DNA from: Deinococcales bacterium
GTDB lineage: Bacteria; Deinococcota; Deinococci; Deinococcales; JAAFIG01
DNA: 41,789 nucleotides
Assembly (NCBI GenBank): GCA_013298595.1
Contig: JAAFIG010000041.1
Coordinates: 1 to 41,789, forward strand
Direction: 5' to 3'
This document shows, one piece after another, positions 1 through 8,439 of the stretch. Position numbers and translations under genes: made by a program. Each line of letters opens with the position of its first letter. The stretch's first letter is position 1. The notes beneath the pieces were generated by a model. It was not told where the DNA came from. It saw only the letters and a program-made list of their open reading frames with translations, and made no database searches.

Positions 1-105
1 TGTATGCGGAAGTTACTTGTGATGTTGAACGCCATGGCTAGAAGTGGTGAGGTGTTTGATGCGAATTGGGTAACGAAACGCAGGGGTGTGGGTGTTGAAA
101 TTTGA
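1..105 (+). pseudogene. C-terminal end of an IS110-family transposase (cut by window edge)
   Basis: Frame 1 is open from the first base to a TGA at 103-105 and encodes 34 residues starting CMRKLLVMLNAMARSGEVF. The Cys-Met-Arg-Lys-Leu-Leu then Leu-Asn-Ala-Met pattern is the usual end of IS110-family DEDD transposases (Transposase_20 domain). Only the tail is in the window, so I cannot tell whether the element is intact. IS110 elements often lack terminal inverted repeats, so the downstream insertion edge is not visible. There is no CTCGAG before about base 264, but gaps of that size occur by chance. Confidence 0.65.
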
Positions 106-140
106 CAAATCATTACAGTTGCTACAAGAACGATGTTTTT

Positions 141-168
141 CGTAGGGGAGGGGCTTATCCCCTCCCCT
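141..168. repeat. Intergenic GC-rich hairpin with CGTAGGGG edge
   Basis: CGTAGGGG at 141-148 begins an inverted repeat: AGGGGAGGGG (144-153), a 5-base loop, then the exact complement (159-168). The same CGTAGGGG edge begins two other intergenic hairpins at 33187 and 34227. No T-run follows, so it is not a clear terminator. The rest of 106-249 shows nothing I can name. Confidence 0.5.
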
Positions 169-249
169 GTAAGATTGAATTTGGGGACTTTTGGATCTCA
201 TCCCAGTGGGCTACGATTTGCTGTGCCTCTCACCTTCATCTTTCAGCTT

Positions 250-1101
250 TTACTTCGGTTGACACTCGAGAATCACCAATTCTGCAGCACAAAAAGCCCG
301 TACCGCTATCGGACCTGTTCCTAAACCCCTCGAGACAAAGCCAAGGGTTTTTTCGGTAATAAAGCCTTGCTGGTAACGTTCGCCAAATTCGGTGACACTG
401 TAAATTGCACCAATACCGGGAATACGAACTTGCCCACCGTGTGTATGCCCCGAAAGCATCAGGGCAACTGATTTTGGCACAATGGGTAGAAAATCTGGGT
501 TGTGTGACATCAGCAGTGTGGTCACATTGCTTGGTACACCATCAAGGGCTAAGGCAATATTTGGTACACCATGCCAAAGGTCATCTATGGCAGCCACAAA
601 AACATCATCGCGGACTCGAGTCGAAGTATTAACCATTAACGGAATGTTGTTTTTCTCCAAAGCTTTTTTTAAATCGTCCATGCTGGCAAAACCACTCCAC
701 CGCAAGGCGTAATCATGATTGCCCAGACAAGCAAAAGCCCCAAGTGGCACTTGGCTTAGTGGAGTAAGGGCTGCTCCAAATTCCTCGAGTAAAGTTTTAC
801 CTTGCTGCCCTAAACGCCTAAACGCCTCACCATGCACTAAATCGCCAGTTAAAAGCACCAGATCGGGATTCTGGGCTAAGGTCGCTTTGACCCACTCTTG
901 TACCTGCTCGAGTTTATGAGCTGCGCCAAAATGCAAATCGGATAAATGCGCGATTCGCAGAGGTTTTTTTAAGTTTGGTAACTGCACAGTGTGTTGTGAA
1001 ATATCAAAGCTCATGGCTTGGGCATATGAACCAAATAAGGCAATTGGTGGCAGTACCAAACCACTAAGCAAAACTTTTTTGAGGAATTCACGGCGGTTCA
1101 C
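250..1101 (-). CDS. Exported metallophosphoesterase (YkuE-like)
   Basis: The 283-residue protein has the calcineurin-like phosphoesterase motifs in order: DLHFG near residue 55, GDLVHGE, GNHDY, SHNPD and SGHTHGGQ, giving the two-metal active site. The N-terminus NRREFLKK followed by a hydrophobic stretch looks like a twin-arginine (Tat) signal, so the enzyme probably acts outside the cytoplasm. It may hydrolyse a phosphate or pyrophosphate ester, possibly of a lipid; the substrate cannot be read from sequence. The start is GTG, six bases after a TAAGCT hexamer. It is transcribed in the same direction as mnmA upstream, with a 34-base gap. Confidence 0.88.
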   Translation of the reverse strand: MNRREFLKKVLLSGLVLPPIALFGSYAQAMSFDISQHTVQLPNLKKPLRIAHLSDLHFGAAHKLEQVQEWVKATLAQNPDLVLLTGDLVHGEAFRRLGQQGKTLLEEFGAALTPLSQVPLGAFACLGNHDYALRWSGFASMDDLKKALEKNNIPLMVNTSTRVRDDVFVAAIDDLWHGVPNIALALDGVPSNVTTLLMSHNPDFLPIVPKSVALMLSGHTHGGQVRIPGIGAIYSVTEFGERYQQGFITEKTLGFVSRGLGTGPIAVRAFCAAELVILECQPK

Positions 1102-1107
1102 AAACCC

Positions 1108-1113
1108 AGCTTA
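1108..1113 (-). promoter_or_regulatory. Possible -10 of the metallophosphoesterase gene
   Basis: TAAGCT on the minus strand lies 6 bases upstream of the GTG start, the spacing of a leaderless promoter. No convincing -35 is visible. Confidence 0.3.
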
Positions 1114-1135
1114 AAGCGGTTTCATGAGTCACCAC

Positions 1136-2194
1136 TCACACAATAAAGCCGCCACCAAGTAACCTCGAGCCATCGTACAAAACCACGCTTTGCCCAGGTG
1201 TAACAGCAAATTGAGGCTCGAGTAAATCTAAAGAAAAACTGGTTGCGGTAACATTGGTTAATTTGGCTGGTACCGACGCAGTGCGGTAACGCACTTGGGC
1301 ATTGATTGTGCTGGGTAATTGCTCGAGATCAACAAGGTAATTGACCCCTCTGGCTTCGAGGGTGGTGCTGGTGCAATCTTCTTTACTACCAACAATCACT
1401 TGGTTTTTATGGGTGTCTATACGCACAATGAACCGCTCGAGATGGCTTTGAAATAATTTCATACCTTTTTTCTGCCCGATGGTGTAAAACTGCGTGCCTT
1501 CGTGCTCACCAACAACATTGCCTTGCAGATCCACGATATCGCCGCTTTTAGCTGGAATACGCTCGGTTAAATACTCTTGAATGGTATTAGGAATAAAACA
1601 AATATCTTGGCTCTCGGCTTTTTCGGCAGTAATTAACCCGTACTGACGTGCTAATTCACGCACAGCAGGTTTCTCGAGATGCCCAACTGGAAATAAGACT
1701 TTCTCGAGTGAAGCCCTTGGCGTTCCCCAGAGGAAATAGGTTTGGTCTTTTTTCGGGTCGTTGCCACGATGAAATTCTGGTTGAAGACCATTATCTACGC
1801 GTTGTACAAAGTGTCCTGTGGCAACAAAATCGCAACCTAGCATTTGGGCTTTTTTGACCAAATGATCAAATTTGACTTTGCTATTGCAGAGCACACATGG
1901 GTTGGGTGTTCTGCCCGCACGGTATTCTTCAACAAATGGCGAGATGATATTTTCCTCGAAGACATCACGGTAATCGAGTAAATAAAAAGGTAAACCCAGA
2001 TGGTCAGCAACCCGCCGAGCTTCGTAAGCAGCATCTGGTGAGCAGCACGAATCAAAAGTCGAAACACGTTTCTGATCGGGCCAGAAACGCATCATTGCCC
2101 CAATGACTTCATAACCAGCATCACGCAATAACGCAGCTGTGACACTGGAATCCACTCCGCCAGACATAGCAGCTAAAACTCGACCTTTACTCAT
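1136..2194 (-). CDS. mnmA: tRNA-specific 2-thiouridylase MnmA
   Basis: This enzyme installs the 2-thio group on wobble U34 of tRNA for Lys, Glu and Gln, using ATP and a persulfide relay. The 352-residue protein has the PP-loop AMSGGVDSSVT at residues 9-19, the catalytic Cys100 in NPCVLCN and the partner Cys199 in QDICFIP, close to the C102/C199 pair of E. coli. It also has ATGHF and KDQTYFLW motifs and a C-terminal beta-barrel. The frame is open 37 codons further upstream, but the ATG at 2194 is preceded by AGGAG (2199-2203) and gives the family N-terminus, so I use it. Confidence 0.95.
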   Translation of the reverse strand: MSKGRVLAAMSGGVDSSVTAALLRDAGYEVIGAMMRFWPDQKRVSTFDSCCSPDAAYEARRVADHLGLPFYLLDYRDVFEENIISPFVEEYRAGRTPNPCVLCNSKVKFDHLVKKAQMLGCDFVATGHFVQRVDNGLQPEFHRGNDPKKDQTYFLWGTPRASLEKVLFPVGHLEKPAVRELARQYGLITAEKAESQDICFIPNTIQEYLTERIPAKSGDIVDLQGNVVGEHEGTQFYTIGQKKGMKLFQSHLERFIVRIDTHKNQVIVGSKEDCTSTTLEARGVNYLVDLEQLPSTINAQVRYRTASVPAKLTNVTATSFSLDLLEPQFAVTPGQSVVLYDGSRLLGGGFIV

Positions 2195-2321
2195 ACAACT
2201 CCTCATGGGTAGACCAGCTACCGACAACCGAGGCATTGTAGCGGTTTTTGCTCGAGTTGTCAGGTAAGCAAAGGTACAAATGATTAAGAAATCCATAAAG
2301 GGCAAATTCCCGAATTTTCGT

Positions 2322-2327
2322 TACAAT
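2322..2327 (+). promoter_or_regulatory. -10 hexamer TACAAT of a probably leaderless gene
   Basis: TACAAT ends 6 bases before the ATG at 2334 and there is no ribosome binding site between them. This fits a leaderless transcript of the CAP-domain gene. Confidence 0.45.
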
Positions 2328-2333
2328 AAAGCC

Positions 2334-3401
2334 ATGAAATATCTTGTCTTACTGCTTTTTGCCCTGATTTCAATGGCATTGGCTTTTGATCCATTACCAC
2401 CAATGCCCAGTACCACAGGAGTTGAAGCTGCCGAAACAGCCATTCTCGAGTCAACCAATCAGCAACGGGCTAAGCTTGGTTTAGTACCCTTAAAACTTGA
2501 TCTTCGCTTACGAGCAGCGGCGCGTTTACATGCGCTTGATATGGCAACCCGAAATTATTTTTCGCACAACAGCAATAAAACTGGTTTTGAAACCCCTAGC
2601 AAACGTGTTAACCAAGCGGGTATTCTCGAGTTAGGGATTGGCGAAAACATTGCTTTTAACGAAGTCCCTAGTGTCGAAAGTGCCAGCAAACTGATGGTGC
2701 AATGGATGAACAGCCCACCGCACCGAGCTGCGATTCTCAATCCTGAATTCACCCATATTGGCGTGGGTGTGTACCGCCGAGCCGATGGACGCACATATGG
2801 CGTACAGGACTTCGCCATTCGTAACCTTGAAGTGATAGCCGATACCACTCGAGCTGTGCTGAACATTCAACAATTTAAACTTGAGGGACGAGTAGACCTT
2901 GGTTTGCAAATTGCATTATTTGCAGATAAACAATACCTTGGGATTATCCCAACCACTATTTCAGGTCGTTTTTTACGGGTGCTGGATTATGAACCTAATA
3001 AATTCTATCAACTTGGTTGGCGTAAAAATGGTTCTAGTGAAGCATTTTTGGTACAAGCCACCACCACTTTACCAAGTACTTTCCAAGCAGGAGCCGCCAA
3101 AATTAATCTGCAACGCGATGCACCTTATACAGTCAGTGGTACACTCGAGGCACGTCAACAAGATAGTTTTACCTTAACGCTGCAATTTCCAAATGCTAGC
3201 AAAAATGTTTTGTTACTCGAGCGAATCGGCAGCACCGAAGAACGGACTATTGCAAAAAACAATAGCATTCAAACCCGTTGTGCTGTTGGAGCGCCTCGTC
3301 GCCCGATGCAAATTGGTTATGGCAACAACTCATTTACGTTTACCCACCGATTTGTTATGGATTGCAAAACAGGAATGCTTGACCCAGGAGCAGAAAAGTA
3401 G
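2334..3401 (+). CDS. Secreted CAP/SCP-domain protein
   Basis: The 355-residue protein starts with a clear signal peptide (Lys then a Leu-rich core, ending near MALAFD). Residues about 37-165 form a bacterial CAP/SCP domain of the YkwD type, with NQQRAKLGL, the His in ARLHALDMA, NYFSHN, GENIAF and HRAAILNPEF motifs. The C-terminal ~190 residues are beta-rich and not recognised. Bacterial CAP proteins are extracellular, and most have no known enzyme activity. I chose the ATG at 2334 over an earlier in-frame start because it begins the signal peptide and follows TACAAT. It converges on the DUF1028 gene with an 11-base gap and no visible terminator. Confidence 0.85.
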   Translation: MKYLVLLLFALISMALAFDPLPPMPSTTGVEAAETAILESTNQQRAKLGLVPLKLDLRLRAAARLHALDMATRNYFSHNSNKTGFETPSKRVNQAGILELGIGENIAFNEVPSVESASKLMVQWMNSPPHRAAILNPEFTHIGVGVYRRADGRTYGVQDFAIRNLEVIADTTRAVLNIQQFKLEGRVDLGLQIALFADKQYLGIIPTTISGRFLRVLDYEPNKFYQLGWRKNGSSEAFLVQATTTLPSTFQAGAAKINLQRDAPYTVSGTLEARQQDSFTLTLQFPNASKNVLLLERIGSTEERTIAKNNSIQTRCAVGAPRRPMQIGYGNNSFTFTHRFVMDCKTGMLDPGAEK

Positions 3402-3412
3402 CACGATCTTGT

Positions 3413-4285
3413 TTACCCCAAGTATTTCTGCTCGAGGAATTCCAAAGCCACAGGGTCAATAAAGCCTTTTTGTGTGAATCGTTCCTCGAGGTTTTCGATA
3501 CCCGCTAAATCTTCAAGTGCATGTTGAGCTGCATGTTGCCATTGGGTGAATTCGTTACCTGCTTTGCGGAGCACCATGAGAACTCGAGTGGCAATATCAT
3601 CTCGGATGGGTAAAAGGGCTTCTGGGTCTGGGCGTTCAAAAAGCAACCGATGAATGCTGAGTAAGCGTTGTAATTCGAGAATAGGGGTGCTGTGATCGTC
3701 TATCCGTAAATCTATGTAACGGTCGTTGAATCCTGCATAACCACCCTTAATCCTTGCCACGTATAAAGCAGCGCTTTGTCTGCCTCGAGCATCACCGCCT
3801 GTGGTATCGGCGGCAAGTAAAGCGGTTAATAAGCGTTCAGGGAAAGCTAAATCGGTTCGGGCTAAGAATGTTTCGACCAGTGCATCAATGACTTCCGCCC
3901 CAGTTAATAAGTTGCCTTGGGCGGCAAAGCCCTGCCCTGAGCGTCCACCTGCCCAAGCATGACAAGCACTACCTGTGAACGAATAACTCGAGCCGTCTGC
4001 ACTGACCAAACCATATTGCCGAGATTGATGTTCGGGGTCGTTCGCTTCAAGCATGATGGCAATATCGCCCAGTTTTTGCCCTGCCCGTAATGCCTCGAGT
4101 GTCCTCAGACCGAAACTGGTATTAGCATAACTTTGGGTTGCTACTGCGCCCACACCACCTTCGAGCCACGGAACAACACTGCCTACAGCGAGAAATTTAC
4201 TGGCAACCACCACGCCTAAATCTTGGCTGTTCGGGTCTTTGGCAACAAGGCTGAAGGTAGCAACAGGCGGTAAATTAAGTAGCAT
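3413..4285 (-). CDS. DUF1028 family protein
   Basis: The 290-residue protein matches the DUF1028 family in its first ~220 residues: TFSLVAKDP, DLGVVVASKF, GGVGAVATQSYAN, GLVSADGSS, FTGSACHAWAG, GFAAQGNLL and a later GGDARGRQSAAL. Family members resemble Ntn-hydrolases in fold, and their substrate is unknown. The C-terminal ~70 residues look like the short helical extension found in many members. It lies back to back with khpB, whose start is 46 bases away. The start is the ATG whose complement is at 4283-4285. Confidence 0.85.
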   Translation of the reverse strand: MLLNLPPVATFSLVAKDPNSQDLGVVVASKFLAVGSVVPWLEGGVGAVATQSYANTSFGLRTLEALRAGQKLGDIAIMLEANDPEHQSRQYGLVSADGSSYSFTGSACHAWAGGRSGQGFAAQGNLLTGAEVIDALVETFLARTDLAFPERLLTALLAADTTGGDARGRQSAALYVARIKGGYAGFNDRYIDLRIDDHSTPILELQRLLSIHRLLFERPDPEALLPIRDDIATRVLMVLRKAGNEFTQWQHAAQHALEDLAGIENLEERFTQKGFIDPVALEFLEQKYLG

Positions 4286-4318
4286 TGCTTACACTCTACT
4301 TTATTGTCAGGAGTTTGA

Positions 4319-4324
4319 TAGACT
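4319..4324 (+). promoter_or_regulatory. -10 hexamer TAGACT before khpB
   Basis: TAGACT ends 7 bases before the khpB ATG at 4332. No Shine-Dalgarno fits between them, so transcription probably starts at or next to the start codon. Confidence 0.4.
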
Positions 4325-4331
4325 CTATAGC

Positions 4332-4913
4332 ATGGACAAAAACTTAGACTCCTACCTCTCCGACCTTGGCATCTCGGATGAGAGCGAAACCAAAACCCCT
4401 GCTGCGCCTCGTAACACTGTGCCAGTCGTCAACGCTGTGACCAGTCAAGTTCCGCGCTTAAATGCTAACAGCGAGGGCATTGTTGAAGATTTCCTCAATG
4501 GGATGCTGGCATATATCGCACCAGGCTATAATGTGGCAGCTCGAGAACGTGGTGATAATATCCTCGCAGAAATCACAGGTGGCGATTCAGGCAGGATTAT
4601 TGGGCGTGAAGGACGTACCCTGAGCGCCATCGAATTCCTAGCCAATACTGTACTGGCAAAAGAGATTGGTGAAAATGCCTTGCGGGTCAATGTGGACGCG
4701 GCTGGCTACAAACGCCGTCACGAAGAACGCTTACTCGAGACAGCTCGCCGAGCTGCGGCTCGGGTGCGTAAAACAGGTGAAGCCTTTGAAATGGATGCTT
4801 TATCGGCAGCGGACCGCCGAATTATTCATATTGCCTTACGAGAAGATGCGTTTGTGACCACCGAAAGTGTTGGCGAAGGTATGGACAGACGAATCATCGT
4901 TAAGCCGCGTTAA
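4332..4913 (+). CDS. khpB: KhpB/Jag RNA-binding protein (KH + R3H)
   Basis: The 193-residue protein has an acidic, probably disordered N-terminus (to ~45), a type-II KH domain with GRIIGREGRTL near residues 92-102, and a C-terminal R3H domain containing RRIIHIAL. This is the core of Jag/SpoIIIJ-associated proteins, cytoplasmic RNA binders linked to cell elongation and division. The usual yidC neighbour is not in the window. The stop codon TAA is followed directly by the prmC ATG, so the two genes are very likely one operon. The start was set at the ATG after TAGACT; the upstream open frame overlaps the divergent DUF1028 gene. Confidence 0.9.
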   Translation: MDKNLDSYLSDLGISDESETKTPAAPRNTVPVVNAVTSQVPRLNANSEGIVEDFLNGMLAYIAPGYNVAARERGDNILAEITGGDSGRIIGREGRTLSAIEFLANTVLAKEIGENALRVNVDAAGYKRRHEERLLETARRAAARVRKTGEAFEMDALSAADRRIIHIALREDAFVTTESVGEGMDRRIIVKPR

Positions 4914-5744
4914 ATGAGTAATCAACAATTAACAATTGCTGAGGTAGTCACCCAAGCCACAGCGCGACTCGAGGTGGCTAAGGTCTCGAGTCCGCGTGTT
5001 GATGCTGAGTGGTTGCTGGTCTTTGCTCTTGGTGCAACTCGGGCTGTGTTACTCGAGTCACACCGATTGTTAAACCAAACGGAACTCGAGCTTTACCAGT
5101 CTTGGGTGCAACGCCGAGTAGCTCGAGAACCGTTGCAATGGATTATTGGTACCACCGAATTTTATGGTCTCGAGTTGTTGGTGCAACCTGGTGTCTTGAT
5201 TCCGCGTCCCGAAACCGAGCGATTGGTGGAACTTGCGCTCGAGCGTCTTGGGGATTCTGGGCGAGTTGTGGATATTGGTTGTGGTAGCGGGGCAATTGCT
5301 GTGGCACTCAAAAAAGAACGACCCCTACTCGAGATGTGGGCAACGGACATTAACCCAGTTGCTATTGCCTTAACAACAAAGAACGCAAAGCGCTTAAATC
5401 TCAAACTGCATACTTTACAAACCTCATTGCTAAATGGCTTACGGGGTAAGTTCACAGTTATTGTGGCTAATTTGCCGTACTTACCCGAAACCGATGAGCT
5501 TGAACCTGAAGTTCAACTCGAGCCTCCAGAAGCATTATTTTCTGGGGTAGATGGTCTGAGTTTAGCTCGAGAATTGGTGGTTACTGCTCCAAATTACTTG
5601 AATAAATCAGGGTTTTTACTACTCGAGTTAGATCCGCGTAATGCACCGATTTTACAAGCTGAAATGCAAATAAGTGGTTGGCGAGCTTTTCTTGAAGCTG
5701 ATTTAATTGGGCGTAAACGTTTTGTTATTGCGTGTTTGTCTTGA
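4914..5744 (+). CDS. prmC: Peptide chain release factor N5-glutamine methyltransferase PrmC
   Basis: PrmC methylates the GGQ glutamine of release factors RF1 and RF2 with S-adenosylmethionine. The 276-residue protein has an N-terminal helical domain, the substrate-binding region LIPRPETE (95-102) and SAM motif I VVDIGCGSGAIAVAL (118-132). The catalytic tetrapeptide, normally NPPY, reads NLPY at residues 186-189 (ANLPYLPE). Asn, the second Pro and Tyr are kept. It starts with no gap after khpB, and its last 20 bases overlap the 3' end of the convergent MocR gene. Many CTCGAG copies lie inside it. Confidence 0.92.
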   Translation: MSNQQLTIAEVVTQATARLEVAKVSSPRVDAEWLLVFALGATRAVLLESHRLLNQTELELYQSWVQRRVAREPLQWIIGTTEFYGLELLVQPGVLIPRPETERLVELALERLGDSGRVVDIGCGSGAIAVALKKERPLLEMWATDINPVAIALTTKNAKRLNLKLHTLQTSLLNGLRGKFTVIVANLPYLPETDELEPEVQLEPPEALFSGVDGLSLARELVVTAPNYLNKSGFLLLELDPRNAPILQAEMQISGWRAFLEADLIGRKRFVIACLS

Positions 5745-7158
5745 TGATTTGAGCAAGGGTTTTAACAGCATCTCGGATTGCATTAGGTGGTACTGCTGCG
5801 TAACCCAGTAAGAATCCACCTCGAGCTAAAGGAGTTTGGCTGTAGGCACTGATTGGCATGACTTCAAGGTGATGTTGAGCTGCAATGCTCGAGGTGTGTG
5901 TGTCGTTGTAGCCTGCTGGTAACCAAGCTGCGAGGTGCATGCCTGCTTCTAAACCTTGGACTTCAAGATTTGGAATGTGTTTTGCTAAGTTTTCGCGTAG
6001 CACGTATTGTCGCTCAAGGTAGTGTTTCTGGGTGCGGCGAATATGGCGTGCAAAGTGGCGTTCTTGAATAAAGGTGGTTAAAGTGGTTTGTTCGAGCAAA
6101 CTTGAACCTCGGTCATGTAAAGCTCGAGCCGCTGCAAAAGCCGCTGCTAGGTTATTGGGCACAATCATGTAACCAAGGCGCAAAGCTGGGAATAGCACTT
6201 TGGAAAGAGTGCCAATGTAAATCACTCTTCCGTTGGTGTCTAAGCTTTGTAAACTCTCGAGTGGACGTTGATCGTAACGGTATTCGCTGTCGTAATCATC
6301 CTCGAGTATCCAAGCATTAGCGGTATTTGCCCAGTGCAATAATTGCAAACGGCGTTCATGGCTCATGGTGACACTGGTTGGGTATTGATGCGATGGTGTG
6401 ACATAGGCTAAACGAGCTGTTGGTGCAAGTTGCTGCCCGATTGCTACAACTAAACCATTGGCATCCACAGGCACAGGTACAATTTGTGCCCCAGCAGTGA
6501 GCAATGCGCCTCTGGCACCAATATACCCAGGGTTTTCATGCCAAACAAGATCGTTTGGCTCGAGTAATAATTGAGCGGCGAGTACAATGGCTTGTTGTGA
6601 ACCACTGGTGATAATGATTTGCTCGGCGTTGCAGTGCACAGCTCGAGTGCTGGCAATATGGGTGGCGATGGCTTGTCGCAAGGCAGGTAAGCCAGCGGGG
6701 TCTGGATAGCCATAATTGCTGGTTTGTTTGACAGCTCGGCTGTAATGGCGTGTCCAAATATCCCAAGGGAATAAGCTCAGATCGCCAATACCATGACGAA
6801 AAGCAGCTAAAATTCGTTCTCGAGGAATGGTCACAGCCGTATTTGCCAGTGCAATACCACGTTGTGAAAGTTGTTGGGCAGTCACTCGAGTTTGCATTGT
6901 TGCTCGGTGAGCTACAAATGTACCTGCTCCAACTTTGGCTTCTAAAAAACCTTCGGCTATCAGGTCATCAAAGGCTGCTAGAACTGTGTTCCTCGAGATG
7001 CCATAGGTGGTGGCGATAGCTCGAGTAGCAGGAAGTTTTGTGCCATGCTGTAATTTCTGGCTAATAATGGCTTGGCGTAAAGTTTTGTAAATCTGACGAT
7101 GTAGGGGCACATCCGAAGTTGTAACTAAATGCAAATGCGGCAGGGGAGACTCGAGCAT
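5725..7158 (-). CDS. MocR-family transcription regulator (GntR HTH + aminotransferase fold)
   Basis: The 477-residue protein joins an N-terminal winged helix of the GntR type (residues ~14-85, with GTKLPATRAIA and ISRNTVLAAF) to a class-I aminotransferase-like domain (~115-470). The PLP lysine is in GTLSKVLFPALRLGY, with an upstream ILEDDYDSEYRY motif. MocR proteins sense PLP or PLP adducts and bind direct repeats. It is divergent from paiB, and two exact AAATGGTACT repeats lie between them, so it probably controls itself and paiB-GNAT. A PdxR role over pdxST is possible but not shown by position. A TACCAT hexamer lies 6 bases before the ATG. Confidence 0.9.
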   Translation of the reverse strand: MLESPLPHLHLVTTSDVPLHRQIYKTLRQAIISQKLQHGTKLPATRAIATTYGISRNTVLAAFDDLIAEGFLEAKVGAGTFVAHRATMQTRVTAQQLSQRGIALANTAVTIPRERILAAFRHGIGDLSLFPWDIWTRHYSRAVKQTSNYGYPDPAGLPALRQAIATHIASTRAVHCNAEQIIITSGSQQAIVLAAQLLLEPNDLVWHENPGYIGARGALLTAGAQIVPVPVDANGLVVAIGQQLAPTARLAYVTPSHQYPTSVTMSHERRLQLLHWANTANAWILEDDYDSEYRYDQRPLESLQSLDTNGRVIYIGTLSKVLFPALRLGYMIVPNNLAAAFAAARALHDRGSSLLEQTTLTTFIQERHFARHIRRTQKHYLERQYVLRENLAKHIPNLEVQGLEAGMHLAAWLPAGYNDTHTSSIAAQHHLEVMPISAYSQTPLARGGFLLGYAAVPPNAIRDAVKTLAQIIKTNTQ

Positions 7159-7162
7159 TTAC

Positions 7163-7196
7163 AAATGGTACTCGAAAATGCTTATAAAATGGTACT
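7163..7196. promoter_or_regulatory. Predicted MocR operator: two direct repeats
   Basis: AAATGGTACT occurs exactly twice, at 7163-7172 and 7187-7196, with starts 24 bp apart. On the regulator's strand this reads AGTACCATTT. The first copy covers the TACCAT -10 of the MocR gene (7165-7170). The second abuts the -35 of paiB. GabR, a MocR protein, binds direct repeats with an ATACCA core, which is similar. Confidence 0.55.
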
Positions 7197-7224
7197 TTGC
7201 ACAGAGCCAATAACTCAGTACAGT
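7197..7224 (+). promoter_or_regulatory. paiB promoter (TTGCAC-16-TACAGT)
   Basis: A -35 TTGCAC (7197-7202) and -10 TACAGT (7219-7224) are 16 bp apart, and the -10 ends 6 bases before ATG 7231. This fits a leaderless start. The -35 touches the second direct repeat of the predicted operator. Confidence 0.5.
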
Positions 7225-7230
7225 ATGGGC

Positions 7231-7824
7231 ATGTATATTCCATCGTTTAATGCAGTTACCGAAGAAGCCCCACTCTGGGATTTAATGCGTGAGTTTAATT
7301 TCGCCATGTTAATAACGGCTCCGAATAGTCTTCCTTTTGCGACCAGTATTCCATTTACACCACTCGAGGAAACAAGGAAATTAACGGCGCATGTTGCTAA
7401 AGCCAATCCACAATGGCAGCATTTGGAATCAGATGCAGAAGTGCTGGTGGTGTTCCAAGCCGAACATGCGCTGGTCTCGAGCCGATGGTATGAAAAAAAT
7501 CCGAATGTACCCACTTGGAATTATGCGACAGTGCATGTGTATGGCAAACCGCGTTTGTTAAATCCAACTGAAACCAGAGCACAACTGATGGCTTTAATGC
7601 AGCAACATGGGCATGGCAAGGAAATGAATGATTTATCCGAAAAGTACTTAGCAGGAATGCAAAAGGAATTGGTTGGCTTTGAAATAAGTATCACGCGGCT
7701 CGAGGGGAAATTTAAGCTTTCACAAAATAAAACTCGTCAAGATCAGCAAAATGTGATTAATCAACTCGAGCAACAAGGCGAACTCGAGCAAGGTGTGGCT
7801 AAGCGTATGAAAGCTTTACAATAA
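7231..7824 (+). CDS. paiB: PaiB-family FMN-binding protein
   Basis: The protein (~197 residues) starts MYIPSFNAV and matches PaiB-type FMN-binding split-barrel proteins: LITA near residue 28, PFTPLE, LTAHVAKANPQW, VLVVFQAEHALVSSRWY, VPTWNYATVHVYGKPR and a C-terminal LEGKFKLSQNK. In Bacillus PaiB is described as a negative regulator of sporulation and protease genes; the biochemical role of most members is open. The frame extends upstream, but MYIP is the family start. The next gene is a GNAT acetyltransferase 8 bases on, matching the paiAB-type pairing. Confidence 0.88.
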   Translation: MYIPSFNAVTEEAPLWDLMREFNFAMLITAPNSLPFATSIPFTPLEETRKLTAHVAKANPQWQHLESDAEVLVVFQAEHALVSSRWYEKNPNVPTWNYATVHVYGKPRLLNPTETRAQLMALMQQHGHGKEMNDLSEKYLAGMQKELVGFEISITRLEGKFKLSQNKTRQDQQNVINQLEQQGELEQGVAKRMKALQ

Positions 7825-7832
7825 AGGTAACC

Positions 7833-8429
7833 ATGACAATTTTAGAAAACCAGTTTGTTCGCCTCGAGCCGCTACAAGAAACCCATATTCCTGCTTTGCT
7901 AGAAATTGCCCAAGCAACACCACCCAGCGAATACGCTCTGACTTATGTGCCACGCACCTTAGAAGCCATGACAGCTTATGTGCAAACAGCTTTACAAGCT
8001 CGAGAAGCAAAACAAGCCATGCCTTTTGCGACCACTAAAAATGGGGTTGTGGTTGGTTGTACCCGTTTTGGTAACCTCGAGTATTGGGCTTGGGAAAAGC
8101 AAAAAGGCAACCCCGATGCAGCCGAAATTGGTTGGACTTGGCTTGCACCAAGTGCCCAACGAACCAGTGTCAACAGTGCAGCTAAATTGTTAATGCTCGA
8201 GTTTGCTTTTGAAACCTGGGGAGTGCAACGCGTCACCATCAAAACCAATGAACGTAACACCCGCTCGAGAAATGCGATTTTGCGTCTCGGAGCCAGTTTT
8301 GAAGGTGTGCTGAGAGCGCATGTACTCGGCAACGATGGTGAAATTCGTAACACTGCGATGTACAGCATTCTCGAGTCTGAATGGGCGGAGGTTAAACAGC
8401 GTTTGCAAGGGTTTTTACTCGAGCACTGA
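7833..8429 (+). CDS. GNAT family N-acetyltransferase (RimJ/RimL type)
   Basis: The 198-residue protein has the RimJ/RimL-like GNAT layout: an N-terminal VRLEPLQETH strand-helix, the acceptor region, EIGWTWLAPSAQRTSVN (motif A, acetyl-CoA binding) and ERNTRSRNAILRLGASFEGVLRAH (motif B region). It probably transfers an acetyl group to an amine or protein N-terminus. It lies 8 bases after paiB with AAAGG as a possible ribosome site, so it is likely co-transcribed and under the same MocR operator. The acceptor is not known; polyamine, as in PaiA, is only one possibility. Confidence 0.88.
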   Translation: MTILENQFVRLEPLQETHIPALLEIAQATPPSEYALTYVPRTLEAMTAYVQTALQAREAKQAMPFATTKNGVVVGCTRFGNLEYWAWEKQKGNPDAAEIGWTWLAPSAQRTSVNSAAKLLMLEFAFETWGVQRVTIKTNERNTRSRNAILRLGASFEGVLRAHVLGNDGEIRNTAMYSILESEWAEVKQRLQGFLLEH

Positions 8430-8439
8430 AACAATCTCG

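Noticed and set aside
13-201. Minus-strand 62-codon open frame at the window start
   Set aside because: It is antisense to the transposase tail and runs across the CGTAGGGG hairpin.
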